A stretch of 64,000 nt of DNA, taken from Anaeromassilibacillus senegalensis (GTDB lineage: Bacteria > Bacillota > Clostridia > Oscillospirales > Acutalibacteraceae). Shown here in pieces: positions 52,364-61,259 of the stretch. Numbering within the stretch: the stretch's first letter is position 1; each line of letters begins with the position of its first letter. Under the pieces are notes generated by a model that saw nothing but the letters and a program-made list of their open reading frames with translations, made no database searches and was not told where the DNA came from. Where the stretch lies: NCBI RefSeq assembly GCF_001261775.1, contig NZ_LN868536.1, positions 620,001 through 684,000 on the forward strand, read 5' to 3'. A program made the position numbers and the translations under genes.

Positions 52364-53616
52364 AGGCTGACCACCGTCACTTTCCGGATGCCGCGGCTGT
52401 TTAAAAACGCGGTAAGCTGCCGGAGTCCGGCTGCCTGCTGCGTCTCCTGTTCTGAGAAGATGACCGCCTGTTGAAATGCGCCCGCTGGAATGTTGTATAC
52501 ATAACCGGTTGCGCTGTAGCAATCGGGTGCGTGAAAATGCGCGCCGCTTACAATGGCGGAGCCTTCCAACGGAATCACGGGGCTTTGCGTGGTGGAATGG
52601 AAGGACTGCCCGCCGCAGAACCCCGCAAGCAGCATGGGCGCATAGATGCATTCTCCGGTGCCGAGGAACAGCGTCCGTTCCGGAGAGAGGTGCAGGGCAG
52701 TTGCAAGCAGTTGGCTGTACGTTGCTTGCCGGTGCAGTTCTATTCCGGTAAAGGCAGTACGGCCGGGGGAAAAAGCGCCGGAAGGACAGGAAAGCAGCGC
52801 GCCCGCACGGACGGTCTGGTAATCCGCCCCAGCATGATCGCTGTATTCTTCCGGTTCAAAATCCGGCTGTGCACTTTCTACTTCTAAAATATGTCCTTTG
52901 ACCAGAGAGATAACCTCAATGGAAATGTGCAGTTCCCGCTCCAATTCCCGGCGCTGCTCCGGCGTACTCCAGTCCAGGAGCGTATAAATGGCATATTTTT
53001 GGATGCCATATACCCGGTGCAGTTCCCGGATCAGATTCAAAGAGGTATTCCCGGTGGTCAACTCGTCGTCAATCAAAACGACGCGCCGGCAGCGCTTCAT
53101 GAAATCGGCGATCCGGTCCAGATAGAGAAAATGCTCTGACGCGTGGGAATGCACCTCTTGGAATTGCAGGGAGCGCATTCCAGGGATCTCCATGCGGGTG
53201 GTGGAGGCATAGCAGAAATCTCCGTCGAAGCAGTCTGCGACCGCCTGCGCCAGTCCGGTGGCCGTTTCAGCAAAGCCGATCAACAGCGTGCTTTCCGGAA
53301 CAATTGTCCGGCTGGAGACGACGGAACGGTAAAGAGAGGGAAAAGAGGGTTCCGCGGTTTGATTGACTGTGTCTGTGTACAGAGTGTCTGGCGTGGTGCC
53401 GGTATCGGCACAGGCCAGCAGTTTTGCCGCCGCGCTCAGAACAGCGGGCCTGATTGCCAGATGCTTTCCCAACACCTTGCTGACGAACAGAAAACCGCGT
53501 TTCTGGTTCCGGCGAACTGCCGGGAAAAATAAGGCGTCCGGGTCGAGCCCGAATCGGATGGTGTCAAAAGATAAAGTGAGTCGAAGGGCATTTGCAATGG
53601 AATACGTTTTGGTCAT
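52360..53616 (-). CDS. Phosphoribosyltransferase with C-terminal TRSP domain
   Basis: A 418-aa protein of the PRTase_2 plus TRSP type. The PRPP-binding loop is VVLIDDELTTGNTS (about residues 180-193), typical of the class I orotate-PRTase fold. The C-terminal part (about 285-418) includes ERTLFLGTGECIYAPMLLA and STTQSPVIP, corresponding to the TRSP signature though with altered residues. Start ATG overlaps the lyase stop by 4 nt, and its stop overlaps the StiP-type gene likewise. Forms, with the neighbouring PRTase, lyase and HAD enzyme, the Ter-linked biosynthetic module. The base it uses is unknown. Confidence 0.9.
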   Translation of the reverse strand: MTKTYSIANALRLTLSFDTIRFGLDPDALFFPAVRRNQKRGFLFVSKVLGKHLAIRPAVLSAAAKLLACADTGTTPDTLYTDTVNQTAEPSFPSLYRSVVSSRTIVPESTLLIGFAETATGLAQAVADCFDGDFCYASTTRMEIPGMRSLQFQEVHSHASEHFLYLDRIADFMKRCRRVVLIDDELTTGNTSLNLIRELHRVYGIQKYAIYTLLDWSTPEQRRELERELHISIEVISLVKGHILEVESAQPDFEPEEYSDHAGADYQTVRAGALLSCPSGAFSPGRTAFTGIELHRQATYSQLLATALHLSPERTLFLGTGECIYAPMLLAGFCGGQSFHSTTQSPVIPLEGSAIVSGAHFHAPDCYSATGYVYNIPAGAFQQAVIFSEQETQQAAGLRQLTAFLNSRGIRKVTVVSL

Positions 53617-54740
53617 ACGTTCATTTCTCCGTGATAAGCGAGTTGTATCAGATCGGCGTACGTTTTATCTTTGCGGTATACGCCGTAAATATGCGCGCGC
53701 GCCAATGTTTTAACCGCCCAGCGCTCATGCGGTTTCAACTCGTTCATTTTGTTTCCCGCCTCGCTGGAAAGGACGCCCTTGTTCGCGCTGTTTTCCGCGA
53801 GGATTCCGGAAGCGTCCTGAAATGCTTCGTACGGGACGGCGTGCAGCGCCTGTATAGGAAGAAGCTGCGTGGGGTGAATAGCTGCTTTTCCCATCAGGCC
53901 GTTCTGTAAATCCAGCGAGCACTCCTGCAGCAAGCCCTGAATTTCCTTGGGAAGCGGCGTTTGTCCCGGATCGCCAAAGTATTCCCAGACCGGCGCGCTG
54001 ATGGTGTAGCGGTCCCGCAGGCCGAAGGTGCGTACAATGTCTCCGATGCAGCCGCTGACGGCGGCGATGGAGTAAATGGGCGTTTCCGGCTGCCGGCGGA
54101 TCCCGAACAGCCCGCTGAAATCGGTTGCGCCGATCCGGATATTTAAAATGTAGGAATAATATGGGTCGATGCGCTCGCGCAGGGTATTTAACAGGCGCAT
54201 GCGATGGGTGGAGGTAATGATTTCTTCTGACTCCAGAATGGGCAGCGCATAGACGGTATGTTCGCTGCGCCAGTTGATTTCCTCAATCCGGGGCAGGTAT
54301 TCACGCAGGTTGGCGACCGTCACCTTGGGCAGAATCACACCGGTCACCACGTCGGACCGGCGGATCAAGAAGTCCTGCATTTCTTCCAGCATGGCATAAT
54401 CCCGGATGCGAATAAACAGGAGGGGAAGGTCATTCTGTGAAATCGTTCCGTCCTTCAGGGCTGCCGCGATCTGGTCCACCTGCTCCATCACATTATGGAT
54501 GCAGAAAGCGCGGTCCACGTCGCCCACGGAGTCCTCCAGACAGATCGCCGCGGAAACCAGCCCTTTGATTTTACCGGACAGGATGGTTTCTGCAATGCGG
54601 GTGCCTGTGGACGGCATATACAAAAGTGGTCCTAACGCGCGGCGCAGCTCCTCGCGGGAAGAAGCGCGGCTGAATGCTTTTGGGTTGCGGAAGAAAAGGG
54701 AAGCCTTTTCTTCCTCCGTTAAAAATTGAAAATACTGCAT
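53613..54740 (-). CDS. TIM-barrel C-C bond lyase (HpcH/HpaI/CitE-like)
   Basis: A 375-aa protein of the citrate-lyase-beta-like superfamily, in the variant found with Ter systems. Recognisable parts are LGPLLYMPSTGTRIAETI, AAICLEDSVGDVD (acidic metal site), GVILPKVTV, ALPILESEEI (metal Glu), NIRIGATDFSGLFGIRR and GKAAIHPTQL. It should form or break a C-C bond next to a carboxylate. ATG at 54740 gives the family start MQYFQFLTEEEKASLFF, with GGAGG rather far upstream (15 nt); no better codon lies between. It overlaps the PRTase gene by ATGA. Confidence 0.87.
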   Translation of the reverse strand: MQYFQFLTEEEKASLFFRNPKAFSRASSREELRRALGPLLYMPSTGTRIAETILSGKIKGLVSAAICLEDSVGDVDRAFCIHNVMEQVDQIAAALKDGTISQNDLPLLFIRIRDYAMLEEMQDFLIRRSDVVTGVILPKVTVANLREYLPRIEEINWRSEHTVYALPILESEEIITSTHRMRLLNTLRERIDPYYSYILNIRIGATDFSGLFGIRRQPETPIYSIAAVSGCIGDIVRTFGLRDRYTISAPVWEYFGDPGQTPLPKEIQGLLQECSLDLQNGLMGKAAIHPTQLLPIQALHAVPYEAFQDASGILAENSANKGVLSSEAGNKMNELKPHERWAVKTLARAHIYGVYRKDKTYADLIQLAYHGEMNV

Positions 54741-54825
54741 GGGCTGATTTTGATTCCTCCGGTTACAAATGGCGGCCCGCACACCATATGGCATACGGGC
54801 CTGACCAGATGAAAGATGGGCCCGA

Positions 54826-55398
54826 TTAGACGTCCAGGCCGTATTTTTTACAAAGTGCTTCCAAACCGCCGTTAAAGCCGGAACCCACGGCGGAGAATTT
54901 CCACTCGCCGTTGTAGCGGTAGATTTCCGCAAAGACAATGGCTGTCTCTGTGGAATAGTCCTCGCCCAGGTCATAGCGGAGCAGCTCGGTGCCGCTGTCT
55001 ACATCCAACAGGCGGACGTAGGCGTTCTGCACCTGTCCAAAGTTTTGGCCGCGCGCCGGCGCGTCGTAGATGGTCACGGTGACGGCGATGCGGTCCACGG
55101 ACTGCGGAACCTTGTCGAACTCGATGGTAATGGCTTCGTCGTCGCCTTCCCCTTCTCCGGTGCGGTTATCGCCGGAGTGGGTCACGCCGTTGCTGGAAAG
55201 GTTGTTGTAGAAAACAAAGTCCGTATCGTGTGCGCATTTGCCGCTTGCATCCAGCAGAAACACGGATGCGTCCAGATCGAAATCTGCGCCGCCGTCATAC
55301 TGCTTGGTATCCCATCCCAGGCCGATCAGAGCTACTTTCAGGTTCGGCGCTTCTTTGCTCAGGCTGATTTTTTGTCCTTTGGAAAGATTGATAGGCAT
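54826..55398 (-). CDS. terD: TerD family Ca2+-binding protein (third copy)
   Basis: A 190-aa TerD-domain protein. The opening [64 protein letters not shown] and the closing FSAVGSGFNGGLEAL are all present, including the two acidic loops that bind Ca2+ in characterised TerD proteins. It is closely similar to the copy at 56077-56655. Sits between the divergent TerD copy and the lyase gene. Cytosolic, presumed part of a membrane-associated metal-sensing complex. Confidence 0.95.
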   Translation of the reverse strand: MPINLSKGQKISLSKEAPNLKVALIGLGWDTKQYDGGADFDLDASVFLLDASGKCAHDTDFVFYNNLSSNGVTHSGDNRTGEGEGDDEAITIEFDKVPQSVDRIAVTVTIYDAPARGQNFGQVQNAYVRLLDVDSGTELLRYDLGEDYSTETAIVFAEIYRYNGEWKFSAVGSGFNGGLEALCKKYGLDV

Positions 55399-55442
55399 GT
55401 TACATGTCCTCCCTTATATAAAATGATGCGTTTTGAATGCGC

Positions 55443-56051
55443 TTATGAGTACTTTTTCACGAGTTCGCCCAGCCCGCCCTCGTAGGAAGCCTGGCCGATC
55501 GCATTAAATTTCCACTGACCGTTGTGGCGGTAGATTTCTCCCACCGTCATGGCGGTTTTGCCGGAGTAATCCTCCGTCAGGTTGTAGCTGGCAATGGTCT
55601 CGTTGGAGCCTTTGTCCACAATGCGGATATAGGCGTTTTCCACCATGCCGAAATGCTGTTTGCGGCGAACGCAGTCATAGATGTTGACCACGAACACGAT
55701 GCGTTCAATCTGCGCGGGAACGCGCGCCAGATCGATCAAAATCTGCTCGGAATCGTCCATGCCGCCCATTTTGCCGCCCACCAAGTTGTCGCCGCAGTGA
55801 TGGACGCAGCCGGTGGAATGGTCTTTGTTGCCAAAGTAGATGATATTTTCATTTGCGTGGAGCTTACCGTCGGCGCCGAGCATCAGCACGGAGGCGTCGA
55901 TATCCACATCCTGCTTCGCCTTAAACAGCCCCATGAAGCCGCCGCCCTGCTGCATTTCCTTCCAGCCGAGTCCAACCATCAGGTTGGTGAGCTGGCTGCC
56001 GTCTTTTTTGGTCAGATCAATCTTTTGGCCCTTTTGAAGAGAAATTGCCAT
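55443..56051 (-). CDS. Divergent TerD family protein (middle copy)
   Basis: A 202-aa TerD-domain protein distinct from its two neighbours. It opens with MAISLQKGQKIDLTKKDGSQ, has an insert after GLGWKEMQQGGGFMGLFKA, keeps DVDIDASVLML and GDNLVGG, but replaces the GEGEGDDE acidic loop by KMGGMDDSE and adds a GCVHHCGDN pair of Cys and His. It resembles the TerX/TerZ-like branch. ATG at 56051 is well defined by homology, although the ribosome binding site is weak. Ca2+ handling may differ from the flanking copies. Confidence 0.9.
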   Translation of the reverse strand: MAISLQKGQKIDLTKKDGSQLTNLMVGLGWKEMQQGGGFMGLFKAKQDVDIDASVLMLGADGKLHANENIIYFGNKDHSTGCVHHCGDNLVGGKMGGMDDSEQILIDLARVPAQIERIVFVVNIYDCVRRKQHFGMVENAYIRIVDKGSNETIASYNLTEDYSGKTAMTVGEIYRHNGQWKFNAIGQASYEGGLGELVKKYS

Positions 56052-56076
56052 ATTGTCACATTCTTTCTTTAAAAAT

Positions 56077-56655
56077 TTAAACGTCCAATCCGAAGTTACG
56101 GCACAGCGCCGCAAGACCGCCCTGGAAGCCGGAGCCGACCGCTGCAAATTTCCACTCGCCGCCGTGGCGGTAAATTTCCGCGACGACAATCGCGGTCTCA
56201 ATGGAATAATCCTCACCCAGATCGTACCGGAGCAGCTCCTCATTCTTGGCCGTATCCACCACGCGGATATAGGCGTTCTGCACCTGGCCGAAGTTCTGGC
56301 CGCGCTCGTCCGCCTCGTGGATGGTGACGGTAAAGGAAATCTTCTGAATGTCCGCCGGGACCTTGCTCAGGATGATGTTGACGGTTTCGTCGTCGCCTTC
56401 GCCCTCGCCGGTGCGGTTGTCGCCGCCGTAAATCACGCTGCCGGCCGCATCCTGTGTATTGTTGTAGAAAATAAAATCGGTATCCTTTGCCACGCGGCCC
56501 TGTGCGTCCGTCATGAAGACGGAAACATCCAGATCGAATTCGCTGCCGCCGTCATATTTATTGGTGTCCCAGCCCAATCCCGCCAGGATTTTGTCCAGAC
56601 CGGCGTTGCCTTTAGTAAGATCGACTTTTTGACCCTTGGAAAGATTGATAGGCAT
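56077..56655 (-). CDS. terD: TerD family Ca2+-binding protein (first copy)
   Basis: A 192-aa TerD-domain protein: [86 protein letters not shown] and [11 protein letters not shown]. The acidic residues for two Ca2+ sites are intact. First of three tandem TerD genes, 60 nt downstream of telA, with AGGACAAACAT-type spacing before ATG. The three copies and the TerD-VWA protein probably form the multi-TerD complex typical of these loci. Confidence 0.95.
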   Translation of the reverse strand: MPINLSKGQKVDLTKGNAGLDKILAGLGWDTNKYDGGSEFDLDVSVFMTDAQGRVAKDTDFIFYNNTQDAAGSVIYGGDNRTGEGEGDDETVNIILSKVPADIQKISFTVTIHEADERGQNFGQVQNAYIRVVDTAKNEELLRYDLGEDYSIETAIVVAEIYRHGGEWKFAAVGSGFQGGLAALCRNFGLDV

Positions 56656-56715
56656 ATGTTTGTCCTCTTTTCATTGTTTTTTCTATGCAAACAGCATCTG
56701 CTGTTGCTTATGTCG

Positions 56716-57852
56716 TTACATATGGATTTTGCTGCGGAAATCCTCTTTCATTGCCTCCAGCTTCTTGGCGTCTTCCTGACGCTTTGCGCTGGCCTGTTCC
56801 TGAATCCGGCGGGTTTCTTCGATGCCATTGACGATGGTCTGCCAGGTCTTTTCCAGCGTTTCCACCTTGATGGAGCTGGAAGAAGCGAGCTGCGCGGTCA
56901 GTTTGGACTGGTCCGCGGTATTCTGCGCATTTTTCAGCAGCATCTCATTGGTGCGCTCGTCCAGCGCCTGCATGGCGTCCGCCTGAATTTTCTGCCGCTT
57001 CAGAAGAACCGCCTGTGTCAGCGCCTGCTTGAATACCGGCAGGGTGATGATGAAGGCGGAGTTGATTTTGCGGATCAGGTTCAGGTTGCCGAACTGCATG
57101 GACTGGATCATGGGGATGGACTGCATCGCCACATTTTCTGCAATGCGCAGATCCTGCACGCGCTGTTCCAGGATGATTTTGGCCTGTTCCATGGCGTTCA
57201 AGTCAAGCTGCAGCATGCTGTCCTGCGTCTTTTCATAATCGGCGCGCAGCTGGCCGAGATACTGGTCGATTTCCTTCAAGCCCTGCTCACCGGCCAGAAT
57301 ATATTTGACAAGCTCCTGGTAGTAGCCGACGTTGGCCTCAAACATGGCTTGCAGTTTCTTGTTGGATTCCATGATTTCCACTTCATACTGCTTGAGCTGG
57401 ATATAGATTTTGTCCACCTCTTCGCCCATGGTGTGGTATTTGGCAAGAATCTGCTCGATCTGTTTTTGAATGTTGTTGAAAAACTTAGAGAACAGGCCGC
57501 GCTTTTCATCGGCGGCGATCTCCTGGATATCAAATTTATCCATAATATTGCCGAGCGTGGTCAGCATAGTGCCCGCATCGTTGATCTGCGCCATGTTGAC
57601 GCTGTTCAGGATGGTGTCGGAACACTTGGCGATTTCCTCCGCGGCCTTGGCGCCAAAAGTGACAATGGTTTGCGGCTCGTTGATGCAGATGGTGGAAACC
57701 AGATCGTCCACCTCTTTGGAGTTGACCAGCTTTTCCGTCATCTCTTTGCGCTGTACGGAAACGTCGTACACCTCGATTTCCTTTGGCTCAGCGGCCTCCG
57801 GTGCGGCTGCGGCCGGCTGTGCGGCGCGCGTCGGCTGATATTGCAGTCCCAT
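56716..57852 (-). CDS. Toxic anion resistance protein, TelA/KlaA family
   Basis: A 378-aa, mostly helical cytoplasmic protein of the TelA family (YceH in Bacillus). It contains the conserved VTFGAKAAEEIAKCSDTIL, IQKQIEQILAKYHTMGEEVDKIY, QFGNLNLIRKINSAFIITLPVFKQALTQAVLLKRQ and LEKTWQTIVNGIEETRRIQ blocks, with long coiled-coil stretches between. Members are linked to tellurite and colicin tolerance and envelope stress; the mechanism is unresolved. The start is 3 nt after the YceG stop, showing tight operon packing. The Ala/Pro-rich N-terminal 25 residues are probably disordered. Confidence 0.92.
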   Translation of the reverse strand: MGLQYQPTRAAQPAAAAPEAAEPKEIEVYDVSVQRKEMTEKLVNSKEVDDLVSTICINEPQTIVTFGAKAAEEIAKCSDTILNSVNMAQINDAGTMLTTLGNIMDKFDIQEIAADEKRGLFSKFFNNIQKQIEQILAKYHTMGEEVDKIYIQLKQYEVEIMESNKKLQAMFEANVGYYQELVKYILAGEQGLKEIDQYLGQLRADYEKTQDSMLQLDLNAMEQAKIILEQRVQDLRIAENVAMQSIPMIQSMQFGNLNLIRKINSAFIITLPVFKQALTQAVLLKRQKIQADAMQALDERTNEMLLKNAQNTADQSKLTAQLASSSSIKVETLEKTWQTIVNGIEETRRIQEQASAKRQEDAKKLEAMKEDFRSKIHM

Positions 57853-57855
57853 ACA

Positions 57856-60213
57856 TTAATTCCTGCCTTTCCCAAATAATTTGCTGAGCCATGCGGAGGA
57901 ACCGCCGGCCCGCTTTCTGTTTCTCAAATCGGGCGCTGTCTGATGGAAGACAAAATCGCCCGCCTGGTAAATTTCAAAGCTGTCTTCGTTGATATAGGTT
58001 TCCAGATTCCGGTATCCGGTCGGAGTAAAGACGGCAATGTCAAAGCCGACCAGATTCAAAAACGCGGTCAGAATGCAGTCCTCCAGAGAGAATACATTTT
58101 CCGTGGTGTCGATGATCATCAGCTTGGGAATGTGCTGCGTAAAATCAAAGGCCTGGATCGTCTGCAGCAGTGCCTGGTTCAGATTCAGCAGCACCGCCAG
58201 AGCGGCGATGGGGAGGTCCTTTCCGGGACTTTTTAAAATTTCGCAGTCGATCATCATCTGGATTTTTTCCAATATATAATCCTGGGTATCCTCAGGTAAA
58301 TACGCGTATTGATAAATACTGGCGCGCTTGAGCTGTGTGGGGTCAATTTTGCCGTTGTGCACAAACTGCCGCAACCGGTCCGGACTGGCCGCTTTTGTGC
58401 CGCAAAGCTGGCTGAAAAAGGGAACGCGGTCCACAAGGAAGGTTTTGTCCGTGATCATATCCTGAATGCGGTCCCAGTACGATTCCATATCGCCGCCGTC
58501 GACGCCGCAGATTTTGGCAAAGATATTCGGCACCTTTACGGCCCCGCTTTCCGTTTCAAAACAGGGGCGGAACTGCGCCTGCTCCTTCCACAGGATGCCG
58601 ACTTCGTCGATGGTCGTTTTCAGTGTGACCGGCACGGAACGGGTAAACTGCCGGTTGCGGAACATCCCGGTGTCCGTATAAAGAATCTGGTCCAGCTCCT
58701 GGGAGGCCTTATAAGCGACGGTCGCGGCCCGCACCCGTTCCTCGTGCTGCGGAAAGGGCTCCACCGGAAGGGTATTGGGCAGTACAATGGTCCTGGCGTC
58801 CTGAATCAGCGGATTGGTCCCCAGCGTCGCCTGAACGGACAGGTCGGGGCAGAAGTAAAGCACGTCGGTTCCCATGGAAGCCATGGCCCATAGAAGCGAG
58901 AGTTCGTGGGTATTGATGGTTCCATAGTACAGGAAAACAGGCTGCAGATCAGCCCGATAGCCGGCAAACAGTTTTTCCCCGTATCGCCGCATCCAGCAGG
59001 CAAGGCGAACGCCCTGATTGTATAATTTTCCAGAATCTGTTTCATTCAAACGGTCCATGGCGGACAGGAACGCCCGCTGCGCCAGCATGGTCGGCAGTTT
59101 TCCGCACGGCAGCAACAGCCGGGAAGCCAGCTGTTCCGCCAATGCGTCGGCAGGCAAGCTGCGGTTGCAGTCACGGAACAGGGCAATTTCCTCATTGGTG
59201 GGCGGGGGAATGCGGTTTTCCACCAGTCCCCAGGTTTTGCCGCTGGACGCCAGACGGTTTTTCAGAGAGAACAGCCGGTTCCGGTATTCCTCGCGCGATT
59301 GCGCGCCCAGTGTAAAGACAAACAGATTGCAAATCGCGGGCGGCTGTGTGGTGGAACGCCGGCTGTTTGGCAGAAGTACCGCTTCAAATGGGTCCGCGTC
59401 CTTGGCCCAGCCGTTGATGTTGACCGTTTGGCCCATTCCCTGCAGGCTGTGGCGCAGATTTCCAGCCCCGGTTGACGGAACAGTACCGGGCCGCGTCAGA
59501 GATATCCGGGGCCGCACCGGTACTGCGTTTGAAACCGGGGCCGGAATTGGTCTGGCTGCGGGTGAAGGAACCGCTTTCGCCGGTTCCGTACGGATTTCAT
59601 TGTAAACAGGAGTGGAAAACGCAGAATGCGGGTCCGCTTTTAAATAGGTTTCGTCAGACGTCCAGTTTAAAAACACGACGTCGCAGCCCGCAAGGTGCAG
59701 CAGGTGCAGCAAATACACCTCGTATTTGGAAATGGTTCCCTCGTAGAGAACCTTTGGGGCCAGATGTTCGGAAAAATGCATCAGAACGCGGCTGCAGGTT
59801 TCACGCATCCAACACATCAGTTTGATATAGGTGTTGCGGATAATCGTATCGTTAGCGTGGTTCTGCTTGCGCAGAGCTTCCAGCGTTGCCTCCATCGCAT
59901 GCGCGACTTTTTCACGCTGTGCCGGGCGGAGCTGTCCCATCCAGACGGTCAAGTGCCGGACCGCAAGCTGCGGCGTTGGAGAAAAGTTCGTTCCGATGGT
60001 GTCGTAAAATTTCTGGATCTGCGCTTCCGGCGGATTGGACAGAGGGGTATGAAAATACAGACCCTCCCGTGTGGCTTCCGTACGGTAGCGGTCGATGAAG
60101 CGATCAATTGCGCCCTCTTTATCCCTTCCAATGATGCGATAAAACAGCGGGCGGGGAGGGGTGCGTTTATCCAGATCGAGAAAAAAGATTTGAAGTGGAT
60201 CGGGTCCAGTCAT
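57856..60213 (-). CDS. YceG_bac-family protein, extended with an internal repeat
   Basis: A 785-aa protein matching the YceG-type component of Ter biosynthetic modules. It contains two similar regions: residues about 23-195 (with LMCWMRETCSRVLMHFSEHL, APKVLYEGTISKYEVYLLHL, GCDVVFLNW) and about 297-466 (with RLACWMRRYGEKLFAGYRAD, QPVFLYYGTINTHELSLLWA, GTDVLYFCP), joined by a Pro-rich linker (about 210-260). The remaining C-terminal 320 residues are helical and resemble the rest of YceG. As I recall, Bacillus YceG is about 540 residues, so this version is longer. ATG at 60213 follows GGAG at 11 nt. Function unknown; it is co-transcribed with telA. Confidence 0.82.
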   Translation of the reverse strand: MTGPDPLQIFFLDLDKRTPPRPLFYRIIGRDKEGAIDRFIDRYRTEATREGLYFHTPLSNPPEAQIQKFYDTIGTNFSPTPQLAVRHLTVWMGQLRPAQREKVAHAMEATLEALRKQNHANDTIIRNTYIKLMCWMRETCSRVLMHFSEHLAPKVLYEGTISKYEVYLLHLLHLAGCDVVFLNWTSDETYLKADPHSAFSTPVYNEIRTEPAKAVPSPAARPIPAPVSNAVPVRPRISLTRPGTVPSTGAGNLRHSLQGMGQTVNINGWAKDADPFEAVLLPNSRRSTTQPPAICNLFVFTLGAQSREEYRNRLFSLKNRLASSGKTWGLVENRIPPPTNEEIALFRDCNRSLPADALAEQLASRLLLPCGKLPTMLAQRAFLSAMDRLNETDSGKLYNQGVRLACWMRRYGEKLFAGYRADLQPVFLYYGTINTHELSLLWAMASMGTDVLYFCPDLSVQATLGTNPLIQDARTIVLPNTLPVEPFPQHEERVRAATVAYKASQELDQILYTDTGMFRNRQFTRSVPVTLKTTIDEVGILWKEQAQFRPCFETESGAVKVPNIFAKICGVDGGDMESYWDRIQDMITDKTFLVDRVPFFSQLCGTKAASPDRLRQFVHNGKIDPTQLKRASIYQYAYLPEDTQDYILEKIQMMIDCEILKSPGKDLPIAALAVLLNLNQALLQTIQAFDFTQHIPKLMIIDTTENVFSLEDCILTAFLNLVGFDIAVFTPTGYRNLETYINEDSFEIYQAGDFVFHQTAPDLRNRKRAGGSSAWLSKLFGKGRN

Positions 60214-60286
60214 TTTGTGATACTCTCCAGTATGCAGCACCCGGGAAGGGGCTGCTCAGGTTTTTGCAAAGGGTATTTTGTTAAAA

Positions 60287-60315
60287 ATTATACTACAAAA
60301 AGACGAAAATCTCAA
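60287..60315 (-). promoter_or_regulatory. Internal promoter before the YceG gene
   Basis: Minus strand TTGAGA (60310-60315), 17-nt spacer, TATAAT (60287-60292), in the 159-nt gap after AIM24. It could drive YceG, TelA and everything downstream independently of AIM24. Confidence 0.7.
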
Positions 60316-60372
60316 CAAGATCGCATGTTTGTCACTAAAAAGTAAGAAAAGTTAACAAATTATACATTTTTG

Positions 60373-61215
60373 TCAGCTGTGGCTGGTGTTCATATTCATC
60401 GCCTTGGTGCTGCCGGTTCCCATGGCGCGGGCCTGAGAAATCGTATTGTAGATTTTAATGGTGGGCGCCAGCCAGACAGAGCCGGTCCCACGGTACACGT
60501 TGACGAGGCCTTCCCCGCTGACGGCGGAACCGATCAGGGTTTTGGCGGAGCGCTCCACGGTAAACTGCAGATTTCCGGTGCGGAGCACGGCAAAATTGCC
60601 GTCTACCTTGAGGATATCGTTTTCAAGTTCGACAATATCGATTTCGCAGGATGGGACCAGGCATTCCAACACCACCAGGCCGGAACCGGACAGGGAAATC
60701 TGGAACAGACCCTCTCCGCCCGCCATGGCGGAGGAAACATTGCGCTGCATGATGGGTTTTACCGTTACGCTGCCCTGCGCACAGTAAAACATGCCCTTGT
60801 CTACAATGATTTCCTCTTTGTCGAGCTGCAAAATCAGGAAATGATTAAAGGAGGGTTCCAGCACCAGCATGCCGTTGCCCCGGTACTCCGGCTGTGCAAC
60901 GCCTTCTCCCGTGACCATGCTGGAAAACATGCGGCCCAGAGCGTTGCCTACTGTGACGCCGGAGACCATCTCCAGATTCCCACGGAAATAGCTCATGGCG
61001 CCCGGTTCGATGGTGACCATGTCGTTATTCAGATAAACCGCGACCTGACGGGCACGGATATTTTGCTTTTCCATGAAATACATGTCCATGGCGGCGTATG
61101 TATTGGTGGAGCCCAGCAGGTGCTGGTATTCCATGACCTCCACCCGCATATTGCCATATTCGGCTGTGTCGATGATTTTAATGTTTTCTCTGGTGCCAAT
61201 TGCGCTGACCGGCAT
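60373..61215 (-). CDS. AIM24 family protein
   Basis: A 280-aa protein of the AIM24 (TIGR00266/PF01987-like) family, a beta-rich trimeric fold. Repeated strand motifs are visible: VTIEPGAMSYFRGNLEM, GEGVAQPEYRGNGMLVLEPS, GEGLFQISLSGSGLVVLE and GEGLVNVYRGTGSVWLAP. The biochemical role is unknown; AIM24 genes are often found near Ter-type genes and other membrane-stress loci. AAAGGAGG lies 7 nt before the ATG. First gene of the minus-strand locus, 159 nt before YceG, from which it may also be transcribed separately. Confidence 0.9.
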   Translation of the reverse strand: MPVSAIGTRENIKIIDTAEYGNMRVEVMEYQHLLGSTNTYAAMDMYFMEKQNIRARQVAVYLNNDMVTIEPGAMSYFRGNLEMVSGVTVGNALGRMFSSMVTGEGVAQPEYRGNGMLVLEPSFNHFLILQLDKEEIIVDKGMFYCAQGSVTVKPIMQRNVSSAMAGGEGLFQISLSGSGLVVLECLVPSCEIDIVELENDILKVDGNFAVLRTGNLQFTVERSAKTLIGSAVSGEGLVNVYRGTGSVWLAPTIKIYNTISQARAMGTGSTKAMNMNTSHS

Positions 61216-61259
61216 ATAAATGCCCTCCTTTATATTGAAATGTATAGACCTTATAAATT

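Noticed and set aside
56053-57879. A 608-codon plus-strand open frame opposite telA and terD
   Set aside because: Antisense to conserved genes, with no start signal; low-complexity hydrophobic/Asp composition from the reverse of TelA codons.
46409-61215. Reading the Ter-type locus as a phage-defence or toxin island
   Set aside because: No nuclease, toxin, integrase, transposase or att repeat is visible, and base use and ribosome binding sites match the neighbours.
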